Below, piece after piece: positions 8,369 to 15,212 of a DNA stretch of 45,263 nt. Position numbers and translations under genes: made by a program. Within the stretch, counting starts at the first letter, position 1. Each line of letters opens with the position of its first letter. This DNA comes from Methanonatronarchaeales archaeon (GTDB lineage Archaea > Halobacteriota > Methanonatronarchaeia > JAANXF01), in contig JAANXF010000021.1 in assembly GCA_018263395.1 (NCBI GenBank), forward strand, positions 1 through 45,263. The letters are read 5' to 3'. The notes beneath the pieces are model-generated. The model did not search any database, was not told the origin of the DNA, and was given only the letters and a program-made list of their open reading frames with translations.

Positions 8369-9838
8369 TTACCCCATCTCCTCCTGTATTCCGGAGAACT
8401 GCTCCACGGCGGACTCCAGGTTCTCCACGATGTCCCTGGCCAGGACCTCGGGCTCCGGCAGGTTCTCGGTATCCTCCAGGCTGTCGTCCCTGATCCATGT
8501 GATGTCGAGGTTGAGCTTGTCACGCTCCACCAGCTCGGCGTGGTCGAAGGACCTGAAGCGCTCCGTCTCCTCCCGGTCGTGCCGGTTCTCCGGGTTGTAG
8601 CACTCGATGAAGTCCTCCAGGTCGCCGTACGTTAGGGGGTTCCGCTTCCGGGTGAAGTGCGTGTTCGTCCGGAGGTCGTAGATCCAGAGCTCCTCGGTCC
8701 AGGGCTCCTCCCGGGCCGGCCTCCTGTCGAAGAACAGGACGTTCGCCTTGACGCCCTGCGCGTAGAAGATGCCGGTGGGGAGACGGAGAAGGGTGTGGAC
8801 GTCGAACTGGTCCAGCAGCCGCTTCCTCACGGTCTCGCCGGACCCGCCCTCGAACAGCACGTTGTCCGGCACGACGATGGCGGCGCTCCCGTCGACCTTC
8901 AGGACCGAAGAGACGTGCTGCAGGAAGTTGAGCTGCTTGTTGGACGTGGTGGTCCAGAAGTCGTCACGCTCGTAGGTCAGGGTCTGCTTCTTCGCCTCGC
9001 CCTCGCTCGTCATGACGGTGTAGCTGGACTTCTTCCCGAACGGCGGGTTGGTGAGCACCATGTCGAAGTAATCCCCTGGGTGGGAGATGAGGGCGTCCTC
9101 GACGTGCATCGGGCTCTCCTCTCCCCCGATGCCGTGGAGGTACATGTTCATGACGCAGAGCCGGGCGGCGTTGTCCACGATCTCCCAGCCCTCGAAGGCG
9201 TCGTGCTTCAGGTGTTTCTTCTGGTCCCGGTCCAGGTCGTAGCTGTCGGAGACGTAGTCGTGCGCGGCGAGGAAGAAGCCGCCCGTGCCGCAGGCCGGGT
9301 CACAGATGGTGGTGTCCGGCTCCGGAGCGACGGCCTCCACCATTGCCTCGATGAGGGGACGCGGCGTGAAGTACTGGCCGGCGCCGCTCTTGGTGTCCTC
9401 CGCGTTCTTCTGCAGCAGGCCCTCGTAAATCTCGCCCTTGACGTCGATGTCCATCCCGGTCCAGACCTCCTCGTCGATCATGTCGACGAGCTGATGTAGC
9501 CGCGCCGGGTTCTGTATCCTGTTCTGCGCCTTGCCGAAGATTACGCCGAGCAGCCCCTCCTCCGTCCCGAGCTCCTGCAGGGTCTCCTGGTACTGCATCT
9601 CCAGGTCCTGACCCCGGCGGTCGTTTCCCTCCCCGTCCTTCTTCAACCGGTCCCATCCGTACCGCTCGGGAATCAGGGACTCCGTCCCCAGGTACTCCTC
9701 CTGCTCCTCTGCCATTTTCAGGAAAAGGAGGTATGTGAGCTGCTCGACGTAGTCACCGTAGCTGACGCCGTCGTCGCGCAGCACGTCGCAGTAGCTCCAA
9801 AGCTTCTGAACGACCTGGGGGGCATCCTTGGTGCTCAT
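8369..9838 (-). CDS. hsdM: Type I restriction-modification methyltransferase subunit HsdM
   Basis: A 489-residue N6-adenine DNA methyltransferase subunit that modifies the target chosen by HsdS. It has the N-terminal helical domain (LWSYCDVLRDDGVSYGDYVEQLTYLLFLKM), QYFTPRPLIEAM, the SAM motif DPACGTGGF (residues 180-188) and the catalytic NPPF (264-267). ATG 9838 was chosen because TATA-like ACTTAAGAC lies 28 nt upstream. Its partners hsdR and hsdS are on the same strand 6 kb away with unrelated genes between. The toxin-antitoxin pair tumA/tumE is directly upstream but has its own promoter. Confidence 0.95.
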   Translation of the reverse strand: MSTKDAPQVVQKLWSYCDVLRDDGVSYGDYVEQLTYLLFLKMAEEQEEYLGTESLIPERYGWDRLKKDGEGNDRRGQDLEMQYQETLQELGTEEGLLGVIFGKAQNRIQNPARLHQLVDMIDEEVWTGMDIDVKGEIYEGLLQKNAEDTKSGAGQYFTPRPLIEAMVEAVAPEPDTTICDPACGTGGFFLAAHDYVSDSYDLDRDQKKHLKHDAFEGWEIVDNAARLCVMNMYLHGIGGEESPMHVEDALISHPGDYFDMVLTNPPFGKKSSYTVMTSEGEAKKQTLTYERDDFWTTTSNKQLNFLQHVSSVLKVDGSAAIVVPDNVLFEGGSGETVRKRLLDQFDVHTLLRLPTGIFYAQGVKANVLFFDRRPAREEPWTEELWIYDLRTNTHFTRKRNPLTYGDLEDFIECYNPENRHDREETERFRSFDHAELVERDKLNLDITWIRDDSLEDTENLPEPEVLARDIVENLESAVEQFSGIQEEMG

Positions 9839-9950
9839 TGGATGGGTCTCCGATAAAGCGAGTCTTAAGTCACTCCGGGGCCCCATGAAAAAACCGCCTG
9901 ATGGAGACCGGGGCCTTCGTTAGGTCCCCACCTTGCGTTTAACGAGCTTG

Positions 9951-10256
9951 TTAGGACAGGAAGCTCCTCGCGAACCGTCGCCAGTTTTCCTTGAGGTAAT
10001 CGACGGCGGTCCAGATGTCTCCGTCGAACTCTTCAACTGCTTCGTCCCGCCGGTACAGACGATGGATGTGGATCCGAAAGCCTCCGTGATGGTCCGCGCT
10101 GTCGATGCGGACGACCTCCTCTCCCCGACCCTGCTCGGTGTCGAAGAAGAGCGATACCGAGAACTCCTCCACGTCGTTGAACGAGGGTCGGGCCTCTACG
10201 TGCAGGTTGACCCGGCGCCCCCGGAAGCTGCCGAGTTCCTCGCCGTATCCTGTCAA
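9951..10256 (-). CDS. tumE: TumE-family toxin (DUF6516-like)
   Basis: A 101-residue protein that resembles the TumE toxin family, small proteins encoded next to HVO_A0114-type DNA-binding antitoxins. Recognisable features are VVRIDSADHHGGFRIHIHR, the His-rich centre of the family, and the C-terminal AVDYLKENWRRFAR. It starts with TTG immediately after the TAA of the antitoxin gene (10257-10259), so the two are translationally coupled. The mode of toxicity cannot be derived from the sequence. Family membership is from pattern recognition, not a search. Confidence 0.68.
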   Translation of the reverse strand: MTGYGEELGSFRGRRVNLHVEARPSFNDVEEFSVSLFFDTEQGRGEEVVRIDSADHHGGFRIHIHRLYRRDEAVEEFDGDIWTAVDYLKENWRRFARSFLS

Positions 10257-10586
10257 TTACACCACGGGCTTGACGAAGATATGGCTGTACCGGAGGACCG
10301 GACGCCGCCTATTTCCCTCTTCCCGGAGCTCCACGATGCCTTGACCCACCAGCACGTCCAGATCGCGGTGAACGGCGGCCACGTCCCGGTCCACCACCTC
10401 GGCCAGTCCGGATATCGACCCGGGCTCCTCCTCCCGCAGGACCTCGATGAGCTCCAGCCGCCTCTCTGTCAGGACCCTCCTCGCGCTCTCCGCCCCGATG
10501 AGGTAGAAGTCGGAGTACCCCGCGTCGGCCAGCGCCTTCGCAAACCGCGTGCCGGGAGACAGCTCTCGGCCCTCCACAGCAGCCAT
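10257..10586 (-). CDS. tumA: HVO_A0114-type winged-helix antitoxin (TumA-like)
   Basis: A 109-residue DNA-binding protein. The helix-turn-helix is in RRLELIEVLREEEPGSISGLAEVVDRDVAAVHRDLDVLV (a MarR/ArsR-like wHTH), and the tail RPVLRYSHIFVKPVV is typical of the HVO_A0114 family. ATG 10586 was chosen over an upstream in-frame ATG (10658) because a TATA box (TATTTTGTA, centre 10616) lies 30 nt upstream. Likely roles are neutralising the downstream TumE-like protein and repressing the locus. A divergent paralogue starts at 10667. Confidence 0.78.
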   Translation of the reverse strand: MAAVEGRELSPGTRFAKALADAGYSDFYLIGAESARRVLTERRLELIEVLREEEPGSISGLAEVVDRDVAAVHRDLDVLVGQGIVELREEGNRRRPVLRYSHIFVKPVV

Positions 10587-10637
10587 TGTATCTTGTTGTT
10601 TGATGTCAAAGTACAAAATAGTTTCGGGACTGAATTC

Positions 10638-10656
10638 GTTTAGGTCAGACCTAAAC
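10638..10656. promoter_or_regulatory. Perfect 19-bp palindrome between two paralogous regulators
   Basis: GTTTAGGTC and GACCTAAAC are perfect inverted repeats around a single A. The palindrome covers the position where the TATA box of the rightward gene (ATG 10667) should be and lies 22 nt upstream of the tumA TATA box. Such a site could let either of the divergent HVO_A0114-type proteins repress both promoters. Confidence 0.7.
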
Positions 10657-10666
10657 ATGTTTGGTG

Positions 10667-11017
10667 ATGGGGGTCGAGGAATTCGACGGGGTGAGCGATC
10701 TGCTGAAGCTGTCTAGGGCACTCGCCGACGAGGGGTACGAGGACGTGCTGTTCGTCGACCTCGAGGACGCGGGGAGAATCCTCACCGAGAAACGCCTGGA
10801 ACTCATCCGTGCAGTCGCTGAGGGCGACGTCGAGTCCATACGGGGCCTCGCCAGGCAGCTCGACCGGAAGGAGAACGTTGTCCATGAGGACCTCACCCTC
10901 CTCTTCGAGGAGGGCGTCATCGACTTCGAGGAGGAGAAGAACCGGAAGATCCCGGTCCTCAGGCACGAGAACATCTGGATCAAACCCGTCTCCCTTAAGA
11001 GGAAGGCGACGGTCTGA
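10667..11017 (+). CDS. Second HVO_A0114-type winged-helix regulator
   Basis: A 116-residue paralogue of the divergent antitoxin. RILTEKRLELIRAVAEGDVESIRGLARQLDRKENVVHEDL is the wHTH region, and RKIPVLRHENIWIKPV matches the HVO_A0114 C-terminal signature. No TumE-like gene follows it, so it is either an orphan antitoxin or a regulator of its neighbours. ATG 10667 was preferred to TTG 10661. The 19-bp palindrome overlaps its expected TATA position, pointing to self-repression. Confidence 0.78.
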   Translation: MGVEEFDGVSDLLKLSRALADEGYEDVLFVDLEDAGRILTEKRLELIRAVAEGDVESIRGLARQLDRKENVVHEDLTLLFEEGVIDFEEEKNRKIPVLRHENIWIKPVSLKRKATV

Positions 11018-11095
11018 AGTAGGCGTATCAACCACATCTCGGAGCCTTTTGAAAAATCGTTCCTGAGCCCCCAACCCACAGACAGAACTATTTGT

Positions 11096-11119
11096 ATGTG
11101 CACGTAATTACTTGCACAT
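11096..11119. promoter_or_regulatory. 24-bp palindrome over the start of the RHH gene
   Basis: The left arm ATGTGCA and the right arm TGCACAT flank the self-complementary core GTAATTAC, with one mismatched pair (C/T). It sits just after the TATA-like CTATTTGTA (11089-11097) and runs into the ATG at 11118, where ribbon-helix-helix antitoxins normally bind their own operators as tandem dimers. Confidence 0.7.
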
Positions 11120-11336
11120 GTCGAACGTGACTGTGAGGGTCCCGGATGAGCTGAAGAGAACGATGGAGAGCCACCCGGAGGTCAACTGGTCGGAGGTGGC
11201 GCGTCAGTCCTTCCAGGAGTACGCCCAAAAGCTGGAGCTGGTGGAGCAAATAGAGCCCCGGCGAGAGGTCTCTAAGGAAGAGATCGAGGAGCTGAGCCGA
11301 AAGGTCAAGCGGGACCTGGCGGAGCACTACGAGTGA
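11118..11336 (+). CDS. Ribbon-helix-helix antitoxin (VapB-like), apparently orphan
   Basis: A 72-residue protein with an N-terminal RHH fold: the DNA-contacting strand NVTVRVPDELKRTM, then the helix pair SHPEVNWSEVARQSFQEYAQ. The C-terminal helix EEIEELSRKVKRDLAEHY would be the toxin-binding tail. ATG 11118 is about 25 nt from the TATA centre. No PIN or other toxin gene follows: 11337-11431 is non-coding and the next gene has its own promoter. It may act in trans or be a remnant. Confidence 0.8.
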   Translation: MSNVTVRVPDELKRTMESHPEVNWSEVARQSFQEYAQKLELVEQIEPRREVSKEEIEELSRKVKRDLAEHYE

Positions 11337-11411
11337 GTCGAGCGATCCCGTCCGAGAAAACTCTCAATGGAAGGAGCTCGTGCGACCCGGAGGCAAAACG
11401 TTAATACACAG

Positions 11412-11426
11412 TACATGGATTATGTA
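11412..11426. promoter_or_regulatory. Inverted repeat in the promoter of the HTH-PIN pair
   Basis: TACAT and ATGTA are separated by GGATT. The repeat lies between the TATA-like TTAATACAC (centre about 11405) and ATG 11432, so binding would block initiation. It is short, and chance cannot be excluded. Confidence 0.4.
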
Positions 11427-11431
11427 TAACG

Positions 11432-11998
11432 ATGCCGGTTCGAAGTGCCGAGGCAGCAGTCACAGCGGACCCGGAGGAAACCCTTAGCGACCTCCTCACC
11501 TATGCCGAGTTGCTGAAGTCACCTAAGCTGGCCAGGCTCTACACCTTCCTGCTCAGAAACGGTCCCGTCTCGATCGACACCGTAAAGGAAGAGTTAGAGA
11601 TGCCCCACTCAACCACGTACAAATACGTCAGGCAGCTCGAAAAGACGGGCGTCCTAACCCGGAATAAAAAAGATACACCGACAACAGTGACAGTCGTACC
11701 AATACGCCTTCGCCTCGAAGCTGACGACGGTGAGGCAGTCGCAACACCTGTTCTGATAGACGCCGTCGGGCGACAGCTGGAGGACAGTGATATCCAAGTC
11801 TTTCTGGAGCGACAGGGCGTCGCCAAGCTGGCCTCGGCCCTCCACTACACCATACGGGTAATGAACGGCGAGCTAACCCAGCGCACAGCCGCAAGCAGAC
11901 TTGGGGTCCACCCGGTCGAGGGAATGACCGTGATAAACGCCCTCCAGGACGTGGTTGAAGACGCGGCTGATTACGACCCATACCTGGAGCCGATCTAA
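11432..11998 (+). CDS. Winged-helix regulator paired with a PIN protein
   Basis: A 188-residue protein. LARLYTFLLRNGPVSIDTVKEELEMPHSTTYKYVRQLEKTGVL is a clear winged HTH of the TrmB/MarR kind. The C-terminal half (VLIDAVGRQLEDSDIQVFLERQGVAKLASALHYTIRVM) is helical and probably holds dimerisation or toxin binding. The same two-domain plan occurs in haloarchaeal proteins encoded next to PIN genes. ATG 11432 is 27 nt from its TATA box, so it is leaderless. The PIN gene begins 3 nt after its stop. Confidence 0.78.
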   Translation: MPVRSAEAAVTADPEETLSDLLTYAELLKSPKLARLYTFLLRNGPVSIDTVKEELEMPHSTTYKYVRQLEKTGVLTRNKKDTPTTVTVVPIRLRLEADDGEAVATPVLIDAVGRQLEDSDIQVFLERQGVAKLASALHYTIRVMNGELTQRTAASRLGVHPVEGMTVINALQDVVEDAADYDPYLEPI

Positions 11999-12001
11999 GC
12001 G

Positions 12002-12532
12002 TTGCCGGAAACCGACATCCCCAGCGGAAGCACCGCAGTCATTGACACCAGCGTACTCTTCGCAATGGGTGGACCAAGCAACGAGAAGTACAGAGCCCTC
12101 GAACAATTTGTGACCCAACGAAAAATCGCGGTAAAAATCCCTCGACAAGTGGCCGAAGAACTCGGCGAGAGCCCGGACGCCTACAGGTACCAGAGAAAAC
12201 GCCTCCGAACAGCCCAGGAGGCCGGATGGCTCGAACCCGCAACCATCGACTTCTCCAACCCCCACATCTCCAAAGCGGTGGACAAGACCAGGAAACGCAT
12301 GGCGAAGCTTTCCTCAGACAATGTAACGGAGGACGAAATCGAGAGAACGGACACAATCCTGACCGGTCTCGCCTACCAGTACGCCACCGGCCCAGCAAAC
12401 CACGTAACCGTCCTCGTAAGCGACAGGGTAGCAGAGCAAGCCATAACCGACGCACTCACGGCCATGAACGTGAATGATCGAGCCACGGTCGTCGAAGGAC
12501 GCACACTACTGAAGAAACTCGTTAACAAGTGA
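12002..12532 (+). CDS. PIN-domain ribonuclease-like toxin
   Basis: A 176-residue protein with PIN architecture. AVIDTSVLFAMG carries the first catalytic Asp (D15), QVAEELGE an acidic second site, ERTDTILTGLAYQYA the third, and VTVLVSDRVAEQAI the last Asp at the end of a strand. PIN toxins are Mg-dependent RNases. The start is TTG 12002, 3 nt after the stop of the HTH gene, so translation is coupled. Together the two form a likely toxin-antitoxin module. Its codon use is richer in A than that of the neighbouring housekeeping genes. Confidence 0.78.
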   Translation: MPETDIPSGSTAVIDTSVLFAMGGPSNEKYRALEQFVTQRKIAVKIPRQVAEELGESPDAYRYQRKRLRTAQEAGWLEPATIDFSNPHISKAVDKTRKRMAKLSSDNVTEDEIERTDTILTGLAYQYATGPANHVTVLVSDRVAEQAITDALTAMNVNDRATVVEGRTLLKKLVNK

Positions 12533-12723
12533 AGCCCCACGACGGCCACGCCGACGCTCAGCGCGTCCCGTCCTCTAGACCCTGCTTCATGCCAACGAAG
12601 TCGAGGGGGCTCAAGCCCCTCTCTATCCGGATCAGGATGACGTCGCTAGGTGCCGCTCGCCGTGGACTACTGCATAAGGTACATAAGGGAGAACGCGGAA
12701 GGGCTAGTCAGGAGGTTCGAGCT

Positions 12724-12903
12724 ATGGCACGAACAGGGCTGAAAGACGATTTCGAAAAGTTCGGCCAGGCAATCGACGATATGAGGAGCCGCACCAGAGA
12801 GGCACTGGCCGAAGCCCTCGGTGAGTCACCCGAGGACCTCGAAGCCTCCCCCGAAGACCATCCCTCCCCCGACCTGGACGACCTCGAAGTCGATTCGGAA
12901 TAA
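12724..12903 (+). CDS. Small acidic protein, 59 aa
   Basis: The predicted protein starts MARTGLKDDFEKFGQAIDDM, a charged helix, and ends in a Pro/Asp/Glu-rich tail. The start is supported by a clear Shine-Dalgarno GGAGGT at 12711-12716, 7 nt before ATG 12724, and by A/T elements at 12671-12688. A 30-codon frame (GTG 12651 to TGA 12743) overlaps its beginning and might be a leader peptide or a remnant. The function is unknown. The 190 nt before it hold a GC hairpin (about 12600-12620) and nothing else convincing. Confidence 0.55.
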   Translation: MARTGLKDDFEKFGQAIDDMRSRTREALAEALGESPEDLEASPEDHPSPDLDDLEVDSE

Positions 12904-12966
12904 CCCGTCGCGAGGAGAACGGTACCCTTTCCCTCTTTATCCCCCTCCACCTGACTCGGCCACGGA

Positions 12967-13122
12967 TTATTCCAGCCCGACGTAACCGCCTCTGACGAGT
13001 AGCGCGGCGACAAGCGCGATCACAGCAGGAAGGAAAAATAGGCCCTGAAAGATCCAGTACGACTTCCGGCTCGTCTTCAGCGGGTCCCCACCGTGCGGGT
13101 AGTCGAATCCGTCCTCACACAT
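12967..13122 (-). CDS. Small single-span membrane protein, 51 aa
   Basis: A minus-strand frame from ATG 13122 to TAA 12967. It reads MCEDGFDYPHGGDP, then a basic segment KTSRKSYW, then a hydrophobic helix at about residues 23-43 and a short tail. The charge pattern fits one membrane helix with a polar N-terminus containing Cys, Asp and His. The function is unknown and there is no obvious partner. It is supported only by open frame, composition and topology. Confidence 0.5.
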   Translation of the reverse strand: MCEDGFDYPHGGDPLKTSRKSYWIFQGLFFLPAVIALVAALLVRGGYVGLE

Positions 13123-13192
13123 CAAGTTGCTATAGTTCCCCAGGGTGTGATCGGTGCAGTTCCAGACTTGGGATGGGGGTTGAAGGAGAAGT

Positions 13193-13525
13193 TTAGTATT
13201 CCATGCCGCCTGGATGGAGATGCTTCAGTTTGCTGTCAACCCACACCTTTGGATAGCCGCATTGCTCCAGAAAGAATCTCCTGATTTCTGCGAGGTTCGA
13301 GGTATTTAAACCGAGTCCCTTTGGACCATAATCCAAGACGAAGTCCGTCTCTTTCCTGAGAAAGTCGTAGGCTTCTTTGGTCCTGTCTCCCTTCCCTCTA
13401 TCGTACGAGGCCCTGCTAAAGAGTAACTCCTTCTCCATCGGCTTCTTACCCCAGTGGTCTGCGAGGACCGACAGAAATGAGCAGGCGATTGTTCGTACTT
13501 CTGTGTCGATATGGTCGTAACTCAA
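13193..13525 (-). CDS. Hypothetical protein, 110 aa
   Basis: An unrecognised soluble protein with an amphipathic helix (TEVRTIACSFLSVLADHWG), a basic central part (DRGKGDRTKEAYDFLRK) and a C-terminal part with several aromatic residues (EQCGYPKVWVDSKLKHL). The start TTG 13525 is 26 nt from a TATA-like CACTTAAAAG. GC content and codon use are lower than in the core genes, in keeping with an acquired island. Confidence 0.5.
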   Translation of the reverse strand: MSYDHIDTEVRTIACSFLSVLADHWGKKPMEKELLFSRASYDRGKGDRTKEAYDFLRKETDFVLDYGPKGLGLNTSNLAEIRRFFLEQCGYPKVWVDSKLKHLHPGGMEY

Positions 13526-13600
13526 CGCTATTATTTAAGGTTACGTCTTTTAAGTGGTTAGGCTACCAGGACACTCCACCAGATACCGAGGTACAACCGA

Positions 13601-13620
13601 GTTTGGCGTACCCGCCAAAC
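13601..13620. promoter_or_regulatory. 8-bp inverted repeat directly before a TATA box
   Basis: GTTTGGCG and CGCCAAAC are perfect inverted repeats around TACC. The next bases, CTTTATGG (13621-13628), form the TATA box of the leaderless gene at ATG 13655. The site therefore covers the BRE position and could be an operator for the HTH protein encoded behind it. Confidence 0.65.
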
Positions 13621-13654
13621 CTTTATGGTATGGCGCCTATTATTAGGGGAAGCT

Positions 13655-14101
13655 ATGAGGGGCTCTGAGGAGGTAGCTGGAGAGACCACGGGCGAAGACA
13701 TGAAGGAGGCCCGGCGCCGAAACCCGAGCGGGTGGATGGAATTCACCAGAAACCCCAGCGTCACTTACATGATTGATGCCCTGATAGAGACCCCGCCAGA
13801 CCGGGAGTTCTCGAAATCCGAGCTGCAGCGGCGCTCGGGCGTCAGCAGGGAGTCCATCAGGAAGCACTTTGAGGTTTTGTCGGACCTGGAGATAGTTGAG
13901 GAGGTGCCAAGAACGGACAGGTTCCGCCTCAACATCGAGGGAGTGGTCACCCAGGAGCTTCTCGAACTCAACAGCGCCGTTAACCACGTGCGCTCCAGGG
14001 GGGAGACCCGGCCCGCCATCGAGAGGATAGACATAATTTACGGCCCTGGGGAGAAGGAGCTGTCCGACAGCATAGCCGAGAAGCTTCCGGTTCTTGGATA
14101 A
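13655..14101 (+). CDS. Winged-helix regulator, 148 aa
   Basis: The HTH is clear: MIDALIETPPDREFSKSELQRRSGVSRESIRKHFEVLSDLEIVEEV, a wHTH with a recognition helix in VSRESIRKHF. The C-terminal part ends in EKELSDSIAEKLPVLG. ATG 13655 is 30 nt from the TATA box. The following gene begins on the base after its TAA stop (TAAATG), so they form a two-gene operon. The perfect inverted repeat just upstream suggests autoregulation. Confidence 0.78.
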   Translation: MRGSEEVAGETTGEDMKEARRRNPSGWMEFTRNPSVTYMIDALIETPPDREFSKSELQRRSGVSRESIRKHFEVLSDLEIVEEVPRTDRFRLNIEGVVTQELLELNSAVNHVRSRGETRPAIERIDIIYGPGEKELSDSIAEKLPVLG

Positions 14102-14749
14102 ATGCCAACTGAAGAAGAGTTCATCAAGGCGTTGGAGCTCATTGAGTCATATATCGCTGAAATAGATGACGAAATCGAGGAAAGATCTGAGCTCGGGGTC
14201 GAGGACATCGTTGATGAAAATGGAGCCGGGTTCACATGTAAACATGGAGATTATACCTACCACGTTGTTGGGCGCCCGGAAAACAGATATCTTCAGATTA
14301 TTTTCCCTTTTAATTTTCAGCAGGTTCTTACAATCGTCCTAACGGAGGAGAACGCTGAAAACTATCTGGACAGCATCGGAGCTTCAACGGAGGAGACTGG
14401 AGAGGATTTTAAACTTTTCGCGGCCAAAGAGATGCTTAAAAGCCTAGAACCAGAGGAGCAGCGATCCCTTATGTTCTACCTTCTCGAGAGGCTCGCTTCA
14501 CCGCATACCGGCCATCGGACAATCTTTGATGACCAAGGCGCTTTCCAGGGATTCCAAGTCGAGCGACGGGTATTCCCGTACGAGGAGGGTTTTTCCCTCT
14601 CCACGTTTAACGACTCGGTGCAGTCCGTGGTCTCTGTAGGAGCGAGGGGTGCCAGGTTCCTGCAGAAGACATTCAGACTCCAGATTGAGGGCGCGGGAAC
14701 AGAGGACGAGAGGGCCGAGATGCTCGTCAACCTGCCCAGCGAGCCTTAA
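14102..14749 (+). CDS. Unknown protein co-transcribed with a wHTH regulator
   Basis: A 215-residue acidic protein I do not recognise. The N-terminus is a charged helix (ALELIESYIAEIDDEIEERSE), followed by strand-rich segments (YTYHVVGRPENRYLQIIFPFNFQ) and a C-terminal domain (SVQSVVSVGARGARFLQKTF). No catalytic motif is obvious. Coupling to the HTH gene through an abutting stop and start suggests a ligand-binding, effector or toxin partner. AT content rises in its first half. Confidence 0.6.
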   Translation: MPTEEEFIKALELIESYIAEIDDEIEERSELGVEDIVDENGAGFTCKHGDYTYHVVGRPENRYLQIIFPFNFQQVLTIVLTEENAENYLDSIGASTEETGEDFKLFAAKEMLKSLEPEEQRSLMFYLLERLASPHTGHRTIFDDQGAFQGFQVERRVFPYEEGFSLSTFNDSVQSVVSVGARGARFLQKTFRLQIEGAGTEDERAEMLVNLPSEP

Positions 14750-14808
14750 TCTAGTCAATAGAGACAGCTTGGAGAGTACTTAATTGACCTCGTAACTGCC
14801 TTTAGAGG

Positions 14809-15156
14809 TCACTTCTGCCTCCTGAAGAGCCCGACCAACGCCTCCAAAGCCTTGGACAGTGAACCCAAAAGGTCGACGCGATCCCTCCTCCGCTTCTCCT
14901 GATACCTCGTCTTGCAGGCTGAAAGGGTCGAGAGCAACTCGCTCTCCAAGCCGTTCACCCGTAGCTCGAAATCCCTGCTATCAACCCCGCCCGGCCTCAA
15001 TGATCTCACTGTGTACTCGTCGATCCTGAACTCGCTTTCGAGGCGGTCGCACTCGGAAGGGGAAAGGGAGGTGCCCTTTAAATCTTGGATTATGCTTTTC
15101 CAAACTTTCTGGAGATGACTCCAGTCTTCTATTTTCAACTCTTTGTCTAAACTCAT
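14809..15156 (-). CDS. Hypothetical protein downstream of the RM genes, 115 aa
   Basis: A mostly helical, charged protein (KIEDWSHLQKVWKSIIQDLKG; LESELLSTLSACKTRYQEKRRRD) without known motifs. It lies behind hsdR-hsdS and the caspase-like gene on the same strand. A TATA-like GATTAATCATC about 26 nt before the ATG suggests its own promoter. The coiled, basic C-terminal half could bind a partner or nucleic acid, but nothing specific can be claimed. Confidence 0.5.
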   Translation of the reverse strand: MSLDKELKIEDWSHLQKVWKSIIQDLKGTSLSPSECDRLESEFRIDEYTVRSLRPGGVDSRDFELRVNGLESELLSTLSACKTRYQEKRRRDRVDLLGSLSKALEALVGLFRRQK

Positions 15157-15212
15157 CCTATTGATAAAAGTCCGATGATTAATGATTCCCGTTTTCCTAG
15201 AGGTAACCGAAA

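Noticed and set aside
12560-12650. GC hairpin after the PIN gene as a TnpB guide-RNA end
   Set aside because: GAGGGG/CCCCTC around GCTCAAG is a good hairpin, but no TnpB-like coding end or target motif is seen. It may simply be a terminator.
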